Below, in pieces: positions 28,301 through 41,811 of a stretch of DNA of 64,000 bases. Position 1 is the stretch's first letter; every line of letters begins with the position of its first letter. Origin of the DNA: Diploptera punctata. Lineage: Eukaryota; Arthropoda; Insecta; Blattodea; Blaberidae. Made by a program: the position numbers and the translations under genes. The notes under the pieces are model-generated. The model saw only the letters and a list, made by a program, of their open reading frames with translations, had not been told where the DNA came from and made no database searches. Location of the stretch: assembly GCA_030220185.1 (NCBI GenBank), contig JASPKZ010003432.1:1860001-1924000 (forward strand), written 5' to 3'.

Positions 28301-31300
28301 AGGACCCCCGCTAATTAATTGATTGAGTTCATTCATTCAACCCCTATCAGAGGAATGAGGAAAGCAGATGTTAATGGCTCATTTAAAACAGAATTTAGTT
28401 GAGAATGGGGTTGAAGATCTCTGAAACATGTCCATGTGAGAGGATCATGTATTATGAGGTGAGATATAAAGTTTTCAATATTCATATTATTATATTTGAA
28501 GAGAAAAATATACGCTCAGACTTGGATTTGAACTCAGGACCTTTAGCACTCTAAGCGAATGCTCTACAACTGAGCTACCTGATAAACTCCAATCTGAATG
28601 CAAATCTTTCTCTTATATATGCTGTGAATTCCAACACACCAAATGCTATGAAGCCTTTGCTTCTATCTTGCAAATGGTGGCTTCGTTATTAAGAAGACCT
28701 TTAATTGGGAATTTTACATTACATTATAAAGCCAGTACAGCTTTTCATATTTTTTTTATATTTGTTAATCATATTTTGTAAACATACTAATTATGTTGAT
28801 TCCTTTAAGTATTTAATTCATTGGAACATTAATAATTTTGTATTGTTTATCTGCTGTATGTTGTGGGATACAATGAATGTTGGATTTCCTATAGCATCAT
28901 GTATTTTTTTTGCAGAAAATGAAGAAACAAAAAAACTGTATGAGAGTTTAACAACATTGCCACAAATTGAAAATGTCATCAAATTTGATAAAACCAACAT
29001 TGAAGCTGGAATAAAACTTCTTCCCCACAGAAATGTTTTTCTTAATTCACTTGACATCATAATAAGTGGGTTACAGAAATATCTTTTGGGAATAGAGTTG
29101 TCCTGTAAGGTAGATATTTTCAAAACTCATTTTTATGCTAGTATATTCTTTAGTTTTTAATCTCATATTAAGTCTCTTTCCTTTTATTTTTAAGGGGATT
29201 CAGAATGCCTCATTCAAATATCATTTCTAAAGTGCATCTTTTCTTAGCATCTGTTCACAGCAGAACACTAGAGGACATATCCTTACAACTCATCTTTGGA
29301 TTCCATACTGGCAGCTAGTTGTTACCATGCCCACCTCTGGTTCCAGGTTTTACAGGTTCATACCGAGTTGGTGTCAGTGGATATTTTAGGATGTGAAAAT
29401 CCTGAATAAGGGTTCCTTCGAAAGGAAACTAAAGCTGTGGGTCCCATATCGTTGATTTATGGCATGAAAATGATCCTCAAGCCTCAAAATTTTAAATGCA
29501 TCTTTTCTCACCTGGGCATGTTTTAGAGATTAACCAACTCAAGCCCCAATCATGTTTCAATGAATTTTGTTTTACAACCAATAACAGTCATGTTTCATCT
29601 CGATAATTATTTAATTTTGATTACCAAAATAAAGAAAGCTCCTCCTTTTTAATATTCTGTACAGGTCAGAGCATTATTTTGCAGTGATTGACTCTCTAAC
29701 AAATGTGTTGAATATAGCAAATAATGAATAGATTCAATGTTCATATTATTCGTTTGAGAAAAATATGTGTTTAGATTGGAGGCCTAGGTAGCTCACTTGG
29801 AAGAGCATTGGCATAGAGAGTCAAAGATCCTGGGTTCAAACCCCAGTCTAGGCGTATATTTTTATTTTCAAATATAATGAACAGATTCCTTCGACCTACA
29901 CATTTGATAATTGTGTGTTCAATAATTGTGTTTTTAAATACTGATTTTACTGAGTTGTTTCCGAAAAAAAATAATTAATAACCTATAATGTTGGTTATAA
30001 TCATATACAGTTTGACGTGTTTCATTTTTTCTCCACTAGGGTGCATTCTTACAATATTGTGATCCTATTTGGCAATAAGTAGTATGATCAAGTTGCTGTG
30101 ATGAACAAATGAAACATATTAAGTTATGTAGATAGGAAATAACACTATGAGGTTTTTTAATATTGTTTATTTTTTAATTATTTCACTCACCTCATACTTC
30201 ATAATTCATAGCAGACCCTGGGTTTCTTCACATCTTTTGTGACATTCTCAATGCTGCGTCACGTTCACAACTGACGTCCAACAGCCTTCTATCCTGCAGA
30301 CTGACCTCCGCGCCATCTGGTGGCCGACCGAAGAATTTCCAAATCAGTCCTCTTTCTTTATAACCGGGTATTTCAAAATTCATAGTTGTATTTTCATTCT
30401 TGCATATGTAAATTTTTTCCCAAATTGTGAGTTCCTTCGGTTTTTCCAATTGTTTAAGTAATTTTGTTTTGGTTTCTATTCTATGTTTTTCTGACCAGGC
30501 ATGTGCAGCTATTGCAGATTTTTCGGTTTCTCCATTTTTAACATTTCTGAGGTGTTCTTTTAATCTTGTATTTAGATTCCTTTTTGTTTTTCCTATGTAT
30601 ATCTTTTCACAATCTTTACAATTAATTTGATAAATTCCCGATTTTTTGCAGTCTTCAATCTTTTCATTTTTGTTGGTTTTTATTAAATTACCTAAGCTGT
30701 AATCATTTTTCGGTGCTAATTTAATGTTGAATTTGTTGAACATTTTTTGAAACTTGTCAAATACCAAAGGATGGTATGTGAACTTCTTGAATTTTTTGCC
30801 TATATTTTTATCTGTCTGAAGAGTACTTTCATTGATGACTTTTTGTTCTTTGAATTTATTTATTTTCTTGTGTATCATCTTCTTATGAAAACCATTATCC
30901 TTAGCAATTTTTATGATGTGTTCTTTCTCTTTATTGTAATTTTCTTTGCTCATGGGGACATTCACAAGTCTGTGTGTTAAACTATTAAATACTGCCTGTT
31001 TGTGTGAAAAATGGTTAAATCCAATAGCTTTTATATAATTGTCGATGTGAGTTTCTTTTCTGTAGATTCCAAATTCTATTTTCTTTTTTTCTTCATTCCT
31101 AATCAATTTAAGGTATAAAAATGGTATTTCATGATTATTTTCTATTTCCATTGTAAATTTGATTGTTTTATTTTGAATATTTAACAGTTTAATGGCATTT
31201 TCTAATTGTTTCTCTTTTACTATTGCTATGATATCATCTACATATCTTCTCCAAAATTTAAACATCAAAGGATGTGCTTTGGATACAGGACATTCAAAGT

Positions 31301-34300
31301 TCCCCATTAACTTTGAATGTCATGTAACCAAAGAACATCCTTTGATGTTTAAATTTTGGAGAAGATATGTAGATGATATCATAGCAATAGTAAAAGAGAA
31401 ACAATTAGAAGATGCCATTAAACTGTTAAATATTCAAAATAAAACAATCAAATTTACACTGGAAATAGAAAATAATCATGAAATACCATTTTTAGACCTT
31501 AAATTGATTAGGAATGAAGAAAAAAAGAAAATAGAATTTGGAATCTACATAAAAGAAACTCACATCGACAATTATATAAAAGCTACTGGATTTAATCATT
31601 TTTCACACAAACAGGCAGTATTTAATAGTTTAACACACAGACTTGTGAATGTCCCCATGAGCAAAGAAAATTACAATAAAGAGAAAGAACACATCATAAA
31701 AATTGCTAAGGATAATGGTTTTCAAAAGAAGATGATACACAAGAAAATAAATAAATTCAAAGAACAAAAAGTCATCAATGAAAGTACTCTTCAGACAGAT
31801 AAAAATATAGGCAAAAAATTCAAGAAGTTCACATACCATCCTTTGGTATTTGACAAGTTTCAAAAAATGTTCAACAAATTCAACATTAAATTAGCACCGA
31901 AAAATGATTACAGCTTAGGTAATTTAATAAAAACCTACAAAAATGAAAAGATTGAAGACTGCAAAAAACCGGGAATTTATCAAATTAATTGTAAAGATTG
32001 TGAAAAGATATACATAGGAAAAATAAAAAGGAATCTAGATACAAGATTAAAAGAACACCTCAGAAATGTTAAAAATGGAGAAACCGAAAAATCTGCAATA
32101 GCTGCACATGCCTGGTCAGAAAAACATAGAATAGAAACCAAAACAAAATTACTTAAACAATTGGAAAAACCGAAGGAACTCACAATTTGGGAAAAAATTT
32201 ACATATGCAAGAATGAAAATACAACTATGAATTTTGAAATATCCGGTTATAAAGAAAGAGGACTGATTTGGAAATTCTTCGGTCGGCCACCAGATGGCGC
32301 GGAGGTCAGTCTGCAGGATAGAAGGCTGTTGGACGTCAGTTGTGAACGTGACGCAGCATTGAGAATGTCACAAAAGATGTGAAGAAACCCAGGGTCTGCT
32401 ATGAATTATGAAGTATGAGGTGAGTGAAATAATAAAAAATAAACAAAATGAAACATAACTAAAAATTTCTCATTTATTTTCAAACATCACCGTTTACATT
32501 AAATATATAAATATTTTTAAATAAGTATATTTAAATAATGATTTGTTAGTAAACAGCTTAATTTTATTAATTAAATAAAATTTAATTTAATTTGTTAAAC
32601 AGTCCTAACAAATGTATTGACTTAGGCTTTCACGGCCAGAGTTGCTATGACAATTTATGGGCTGTAGGCTGTGGTCTCGAGGCTTGAAGTTCCCCGACGT
32701 TTCGCCAGAGACTGCATCTGGCATCCTGGCGAAACGTCAGGGAACTTCAAGCCTCGAGATCACAGCATCACAGCCTACAGCCCGGAAATCTTCAAGATCA
32801 TCATAGTTCTAACAAATGTCACTCTTGATTTCCAATTCCTCTAGATAAATTGGAAATCACTCGTGGCATTACTTATGAGTTATGATAAATCTTCACTGTG
32901 CAGTATATCAATTTCATATAACACCTCTGCAGCCTGTAATTTGCTTTTATCAGAAAGTAACTTAAATCATTCCATTCCTAAAATAATAGACTAGAGTTGC
33001 ATATGGATAAAATATAAGATTGTGTGTATAATTTTGCAGCCTGAAGAAGGAACTGTGGATCGAACTGGTGAATGTCATTCAAACAAACCAGAGCTTATGA
33101 AGGTATGTTACTTAGCACATCCCTTTATTCATTTGATGTGTTTAATATTGTATCAATTCTAGTGGACTAGTAATGTTAACTTAATTTCTTCCTTCCTTCC
33201 TTCCTTTCTATGGCTCTTATAACTCAATTCAGTTCTGGCATCCTCTTTTTTGGGGTTACTTAACCAATCTAATTTAGTTATGCATATTTCCCTATAGATG
33301 TCATGACATGAGGTCAGCATGTCACCTCAAAGGACATTAAGCAATTTAGGTAATATATTAAATTAATATTGGGAAGTAAACATTATGAGGTTATATCATT
33401 AATAGTGAGTGGAGAACATATTTTTATCGACTCACCTCATATAATTACAAATTTCTTTGATACCGACGGTTTCAGACAATTTCATGTCCCTCTTTAGTCA
33501 TGGCTTCAGTCAAAACTTTTGAAACAATTGGATAAACCGTTGGAATTGACAATTTGGGAAATGATATTCATTCAGAAGAATAAAAATCGATCTATGAATT
33601 TCGATATTCCGGTGGATAAAAATTTAATTACAAAGTTTATAATCCCAACGAAAGATGGCAGCACAAGAGGTGATGTCATTAGAGAAATCAACAATCACAT
33701 AATTTCATCAGTGGAAGCCATGACTGAAGAGGGACATGAAATTGTCTGAAACCGTCGGTATCAAAGAAATTTGTAATTATATGAGGTGAGTCGATAAAAT
33801 ATGTTCTCCACTCACTATTAATTATGAGGTATAATCATTTAAATTCATCGGAGAACATTTTTTGAAAACTCATCTCATAAACTCACCACAGTTTCATGAA
33901 GAGCACGAAATTTATGAGGTGAGTTTTAAAAAATTGTTATCCGATAAATTTAACCCATTGGAGACTTTTAACGAGTCTCCCTCGTGAGCAGGTAGAAAGA
34001 CCAAACAGCTCAACCACAATCTACACTCGTTATTGTGTTAAAACCCACCACTATAAGAAGTTGACACTGTCTTTAGTGATTAAAATTTTCTGTTCGCCGT
34101 CTGTAAAATTTGTTGCAGGTTTATATAAAGCATATATGTAGGCCTAGTATATTGTAGAGTTTATTATAGATATAATTTATAGAATGATATACTTTTTAGA
34201 TACTTACTACGGTAAAAAAAATATATATATAGTTTCAATGTTTTTTTCTTTTCGAATATCATGGCTGGTAATTTAACTTTTTTAGAAACGCCCCTGATGA

Positions 34301-37300
34301 AGTGAAGGCCTATTTTGCACTATAAGTTAAGATAGAAAACCTAACATAAAATGGTTCTGGAACAGTAGATCAATTTTATAAATGACCATTTACAGCAAAA
34401 CTATGCCTTTCTAAAGTTTATTCCTAATTTCGGTGTTTCTTCACTTCAAAGACAATGAATCCGTAATTAGAGATGACAGAATTTACAAAATTAGACCTGG
34501 TGTGGAGTAATTGAATACAACATTTCTGTCCTTGTATGTTCCAAGTGAAGACATTTCACTTGAAAAATCTCTTACGAAATTACAAAGTAGACTGGCTTAC
34601 GCCCAGTTCAAAATCTCTAATCGGAATAAAACGACGCGATTTGGAATAAAATATTAGAAATTGTGCGAGACCTCTTCGGGATATGATCCAAATAAACACT
34701 GAACGAGATGCACCAGAAAATTCAGATTTTACTGCAAATGAGAGTGTAGTCCTAGAATTAGCAAATCCGTTCGTAGACAAAGGTTACACATTACAATTAG
34801 ACAACTTGTGTTCTCCGAAATTTATTTTTAGAGCTCAATAGACGAGAGACATATTAGGGACAGTAAAATCTAACAGAAGAAACATACCTATGGATTTAGT
34901 GAACATCAAATTGGAAAAAAAAAAAAAAAAAAAAGGAGAGGTAACATTATCTAGTCGGAGACTTCCTGCATTGAAGTGGAAAGATAGGAAATACGTTTAT
35001 TATTATCATCCAAACACGAAAATGCCGACATCACTGTCACCAGTAAGAAGCAATGGAAGAATAAAGGCAGATAACAAGAAGAAAAATTCATAAAGGCTAA
35101 ATGTATTCTAGAATACAATACAGAAAAATTGCTTTTTTACATTATCGATAATTTGGGAAGATATATAGTAAGAACTTTCTATGATTTGATAATGTATAGG
35201 TCTATGCTTTTATATATTTAGTTTCATTTATTTTTATAATATACTGTATTGTATATTCTTGTTATTTTTACAGTTCCTGTTAGAACATATGATTCATGTT
35301 TACTTCAAATGTAATGACCAAGAAATGTTAGTAAAGGACGGTTTTTGAAAGGTTTGTCAACTTTCACAGCCTTCAAACTAACAATAAATAATGGTTAAAT
35401 TACACAAAAGAGGGTTGTAAGCAGGCCACATTCCTTTGCAATTCTTAAAAGTACAAAATACTACAAGAAAAAACAGGGGTAAACAAACTATCTGAAATTC
35501 ATAAGTTCTGGGACACAGTATGCATGGTCTGGGTATTCTGATTTAAAACCCAGTGCAGCTGGAGTAGCGCTGGGGTGATTTAAATGAGTTTCCAGTGAAC
35601 GTACCAGGCGCTTTAAACGTGTCTTCAGTGGGTTAAACTAACATATTACTTGGATGGATGAAGCCTGGTTATATTTTGTGTAAAGACCTTTTTATACAGA
35701 CTTGCAGTTATTTTACGAGCCTGAAAATCTTTAGACTTGGGACTCATGGCTTAAAGCCCCCTCCAGAGGATTTGTCCCTTGGATTTTTCCATCTTAAAAA
35801 TTCTGACCCTGCATGGGTTTCAACCTGCAATTCTCAGGACTAGAGACAAGGAATATAACCACTAGATCACCACGGCCGACATTTTATTTATCAATACTTT
35901 TAATAACTCATGTCATTAGCACAGCAATTTAAATCTGGATGTGAAAGGGCCGACAGATTTTGCTTAGATGGTTCTGTTTTCAGGCTTGAGGTTCTTATAT
36001 GTGCCATAGTTGATCCTGATGGACTGATTCAGAAGTTCACTGGTTCTAACCTCATTAGTGTCAATTGATTTTTCAGAATGTAAAAAATTCTGAGCATGGG
36101 TTCCTTTGGAAGAGAACTAAAGCTGTGGGTCATATGTCATAGACTTTTACCACATAAAAGCGCCTCATGTCTGAAAAAGATATCTCTGAGCAAATTTTTT
36201 TCGGACCTTTCATGCCCAGATTTGAATTGTGATGCTAATGACATTAGAATTGTTATATTGTATTGTATTGTATTGCATTGTATTGTACTGTAAGCCTATG
36301 TTTTCCCTTTACAGAGATTTAGGCGCTCTCCCCCTACAGGGAAGAATTTGAACCATACTAATTTTAGTTACACTTGTTTTCGTATAGATGTCATTTTGAG
36401 TGGTATGTGGTCAGCATTCCGCCTCATACAGACATCTAGGAAACCAAGGTAGTACTAGGACGGGAAAATTCGGTACATTTTGCTGACGCCTTTTCATTCA
36501 GGTTTAAGGATTTTTATGAGCCTGAAAATCTTCAGACTCGGGACCCATGGCTTAAAGTTCCTCCCGGAGGACTTGCTCCTTGGATTTTTCCGTCCTAAAA
36601 AATCCATCGACCCCGGCCGGGTTTGAACCCGCGACCCTTGGGACCAGAGGCAAGGAGCATAACCACTAGTCCACCGCGGCCGACAGAATTGTTATATAAA
36701 ATAACTTTTTTATATGCCATAAATCTAAGGTATGGGACCAACAGCTATAGTTCCCTTCTACGGAACCCATTCTCAGGATTTTTTTACAATGAAAAATCCA
36801 TGAACCCCAGTCAGATTTGAACCTATCACCCATGGAACCAGAGATGAGCAGGGTAGCCACTATCCTCTGGGACCAACCAGGGTCTAGTAGTTACCAAGCT
36901 TTCCTCTGATTATCAGGTTCGTGGGTTCATATCCAACTGTTTTTAAGGGCATTAACATCCTAAGTATGGTTACCTTCAAGAGGAAAGTAAAACCATGGAT
37001 CCCATTTTGTATATTTTCAGCACATGAAAGAACATTAAGAACAAAATAAGAAACCTCCCACCATAATTTTTCAGCCCTTTCACCTTCACTTATGACTTGA
37101 GTTATTGAAAAATGTCATTAAATTATAAATTCATAGGATCACCCTCATACATTGAGACCCCTTAAATTTGTTGATCATAAAGGGAGATATTATGACATTA
37201 TGATTATATATAGTTTGATCCTTTTGGGAAACACCATCTTGAAAGCTGTTTATAATTATATACCAAGAGGACGAAGATGTCTGGGCCGTCCTATGAAACA

Positions 37301-40300
37301 CTGGAGGGAAAATTTTCTATAAGATCGTAACAGGCATAGGCCTAATACTTGAAAGGAAGAAGAAGAAGATGATTATATTTAGGTAGTTTAACTAAAATTC
37401 TAATTTGTGGTGTTAGATAAATAAAATAATTATCCTAGTCTAGTGGTCAGAGCTTCTGACTACAGTTCATGAGGTCCCAGTCAGACTCCAGGATTTTTTT
37501 TTCATAAAGGGAATTATTCCTGTGGTCTCCCATGGTCTGGAATTTATGTTACAATTCTGGAATTGCCAGGAGAGAAAGCCAAAAATAATTGTAAAGACAA
37601 TGTGGAGGGATTGGACAAAAAAAAAAAATGTATATACCTTATATCATCACCATTCAAGTATTAGGCTGTGTGGCCTGTTATGATCTCAAAGAGGAGTTTT
37701 CCATCCAGCACTTTTTTGGACGTCTCAGCGATCTTTTGCCTTGGGGGCAGTAATGAAGCATGGCTTTTGGAATTCTATGAGATGGCATTCATTGAAGATT
37801 GGCTTTCCAGTTGTTCTGGTAATTTTGTATATGGTGAGGAATGGGTTCTACATCCAACTCTTCCATAATTTCCTCATTTCTTTTATGGTCCCACTTTGTA
37901 TAACCTGCTGTACGGCGCATAAATCGCATCTCATTTGCTGTTATTCAGATTTCATCTCTTCTTCGTATTGCCCATGATATACCGTATATAAATTTACAAA
38001 TATAGGATTTTATTGGTATATTAATAAATTACAATTTGAAGTAGCATTATAATGTTCTTCTTAGTAAATAAGGTGAGTCTGTTCATCTACCTCATAAATT
38101 GTGTTCTTTTTGGATGTGTTTCAGTACGCTTGCATATTATGTTCAGCTTGGTCAGACTGTTGATATATTGGTTGTCTGGATGTCAACTCCCCTTCATCTC
38201 TTGGTTGACCGAAGAACTTACAAAATAAATCCTATTCACCCGGAATTTAAAAATTCATGATCATATCTCTGTTCTTCTGAATATAGGTCTTCTCCCAAAC
38301 GGTCATTTCTTTCAATATTTTTGTGTGCACATCAACAGATAGAAAAAACAAATTGAAAAGAAATAGAGGAAATTCACATATCATCCTTGGGCTTACAATA
38401 ATTTTTTTTTTAAATTGACAAATTTAATAACAAATTAGCAAATAAAGATTATTACAGCCTAAATAAACTAATCAGAACTAACAAAAATGAAATGTTGATG
38501 ATGGAGAAAAAAAAAAGAGGAATATACTAGATAAAATGTGCTGAATGTGATAAGATATATATTTATAGGAAAAACAAAGAGAAACTTAAACATTAGAATA
38601 AAGGAATACATTATAAATGTAAAATGGAGAAACAGATAAATCTGCAATAGCTGCTTACGTTTGATCACAAAATCATAAAATTTATATGTACTCAAAACAA
38701 TTAGAAAATACAAATGAATTTACCATTTGGAAGAACAGAGTTAAAATCATGAATTTTGAAATTCCCGGGGAAAAAGATTTGATTTGCAAGTTCTTCGGTC
38801 AACCAAAAGATGGAGGGAGAGTTAACATCCAGAGTCGACAACCCATAATGCAACAGTCTGACCAAGCTGAAGGTAATATGCAAGCATATTGAAACATTTC
38901 CAAAAAAAAAACAATTTATGAGGTAAGATGAACAGACTCATCTTATTTATTATTGGTGTATATTTTAAGGTTTTTAAAGGTATACATGCATACGTCTTTA
39001 ATAGGTTATTATGGCATGAATTTCTTAATAAGATAATTATTAACACATTGGTGACCGACAGCTGTGTGTTCCACCCACCGCTGCTAGACCGGACATTTCT
39101 GTCAGTGAGGTGGACTTTTAAATTTTAAACGGCGCTAGCACAGTGTGGTTTTTACATCAATATATTTACAGTCAATTACAATAATACATAAGTAATCCTT
39201 TATTAGTGTTCTCACCAGACCTTCTAGTAGAAATTGAGGGTAGGAAACATTCTCCTTTATGTAAAGGCACAGTGCAAAAGGATCATACGTAGCGAGTTTC
39301 TTTTCTTGTGTTCACTGCAAAAACGGCAAGTTTTGGAGGGTTATTTTTTCTTTCCAGTCACAAATGGTGTTAATTTGTTTCTTTGTCTCCTGACACATTG
39401 GTGGATCTTGACCTGGTGTCCTAGAAGTGGTTTCCTTTTCTCTCTGTCATCTGTTCCTAATTTCACAACTGCCAAACAAGAGGCTGTTTCAAGCAAAAAA
39501 CTTCTGTTTGACATTTTGTTGTTAGGGTTTTGAAATGTATAGACCCTGAAAGCATTAAAGAGTGCACAATTCAGAAATCACAATACAACTTCTTTCACTG
39601 TTTTTCTAAGGATAGAGTAATATGTTAGGTACTGGTCAGCCCTGTCTACGCCCTTCACATACTTGTTATATTGGAGTATTCAATAGGGTATTTTAACAAC
39701 TTTACCCCTCCCACTCTCTTGTTGCCTGATGCAATGTGCTAACCATTCTTATGTCTCTCTTATCTTTCCATGTTTGAAGCAAAACTCCTCCCTTACTTTC
39801 TCCTGGTTTGAGTTTATTTCCACAAATTATTTTGGAAGCCTCTGTTGAATCCTTATTGTTCGACAAACTTTCATCTTTCTTTCGAGCAAATTTTCAGCTA
39901 TAGCCACACTATTATAATAATTATCCTGGTAGACATGATGCCACAGATATAAATTCAGCTTCCAGAACACAAAATAGTGTTTCTTCTAATTTTTCCCCAC
40001 TGCAACATATATTTACAGGTTACATACGTATCCCGTAATCGCCTAACATCCGGCACTAAAATTACATATTTCACCAGCTGTCTGTCTTAAAACTGTAAAC
40101 AACTCTTTCTGTAAATATGGAAATTTCATAAAGAGAAGACAGGGGTACACAAATAACTAAAATTTATTTCACAATGAGAAAAAACAAAATTGCATGCCTC
40201 CATCAAAAGCAAAGAGGCAGGGAAAACATACAAAACGTAAAAACGGAAATCTCCATGACCGGTCGTCTAGCGCTGGACATTTAAACACAGAGATCTCTGT

Positions 40301-41771
40301 GCCCCGTCACCAATGTGTTAATTAGTAATCCAACCTACATTTTATTTAATTTTTTTCTCTTATTTTACAGAGTTTAAGCATCACTTGTACATCGGAAGAA
40401 CATTGCCTGATAATTACAATACATAATCTTCAAAGAGTTAAGGTAAGTAATTCCATTTGTTGCCAGTTTGATTTAGATTGCATTTGTTGTCCAATAGTAC
40501 TAGGTGTATGTATACATCAATTCTACAGCTGCACGCCAAGTATTGGGAGGATTATAGAATACTATACTCTATCCGAAATAAGACCCATCCTTGAGGTAAA
40601 CATTCATTGAAGTATGTCACTTATTCTAATTTAAAATTAATGATGGGATGTGAGATTTTAAATATTACTCTGACCACTTATTGCTCATAGGATGAGAAGA
40701 AAGAGTACATAATGTTTAATTTATCATTCACATAAACAAGTTGTTATTTATATTATATTATTTGGAGTCTATCTTACCTCAATATTAATGTTGATTTGTT
40801 CTTGAACATGTTTTGATTACTTTATAAAGCTATTAAGGCTTCTAATGATGTTTTTATTATTGATTTAACATTTCTCACTGAAAGATAAATTATATTTGAA
40901 GAGAAAAATTTTCGCCTAGACCAAGACTCGAACCCGGGACCTTTGGCTTGCCTGGCCAAATGCTCTACCAACTGAACTACCAAGGCAAGTTGCGATCTAG
41001 ATGCAAATTTTTCTCTTATATACGTTGTAATTCCCTCTCACCAAATGCTTTTGAAACCATTGCTTCTATCTTTGCAAATGGCGGCTTCTTAGTTAAGAAG
41101 ACATTTATTGGGAATTTAACATTTCTTTATAAAGCTAGTAGGGCTTCTAATGATGTTTTTATTATTGATTTAACATTTCTCACTGAAAGGTAAATTATAT
41201 TTGAAGAGAAAAATTTTCGCCTAGTTGAATCTATATTTCATCTTACCTCATATTAGTAGTTTACTACAGGACATGTTTCAGAGCACCTTTGCTCTATCAT
41301 CAGTTTGTACAGACTGTGATTATTTTTCTTACAGATTCCTCTATTGTTATCTTTATTCCTGAAAGATCCAGTCACTAAACGACCATTTGACACTGCACTT
41401 ATTGAACTTGGTAATCCACTCATAGCAGAAGCAAAGTTGTGGTATAATCCAGAGGTAAATATTTTATTATTAACAGATTTAATTCAAAATATATAAATAT
41501 CTCACCTCATTTTATTTTTCTCACTTGGACATGTTTTGGTGAACATCTTCCCACTCTCAGCTAGAAACAAACTGGGCAGATGAACTTCACGATTAAAGTC
41601 TTTTCCCCAGGAACTTCACAAATTTATTTTTTTAGAGAAAAGTAGAGAGGGCAATTGCTTCAAATAGCTCCCAAACTTAGGACCGAAAATAGTTAAATGG
41701 TGAAGTTTAGAATGAAATTATTTGGAATACAAACATTTTGAAGAATATATAACTTAACTAAATAATTTATG

Positions 41772-41811
<40 letters not shown>

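Larger units (their letters stand above)
30119..32445. mobile_element. PLE head-to-head inverted dimer with one 12-bp TSD
   Basis: Two PLE copies face each other across a centre near 31305. Arms run from about 30167 to 31300 and 31308 to 32445 and look nearly identical by eye. AAATGAAACATA occurs at 30107-30118 and 32446-32457, so the dimer entered as one unit. The left arm alone carries about 48 extra terminal bases (TTAAGTTATGTAGATAGGAA onward). Both copies are truncated at the same place inside the RT domain. Confidence 0.88.

Noticed and set aside
28705..29160. A 151-codon open frame taken whole as a gene
   Set aside because: Only 28916-29109 is bounded by splice sites and matches MALT1. 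The flanks are SINE and intron sequence.
31192..31310. N-terminal extension of the plus-strand PLE frame
   Set aside because: It is antisense sequence of the opposite PLE copy across the palindrome centre.
30427..32183. Short hydrophobic ORFs such as MSSFGFSNCLSNF on the reverse of PLE coding strands
   Set aside because: They are shadows of the endonuclease frame, repeated wherever a PLE copy occurs.
37668..37977. Two overlapping hydrophobic ORFs
   Set aside because: They are antisense of a decayed RTE 3' end.
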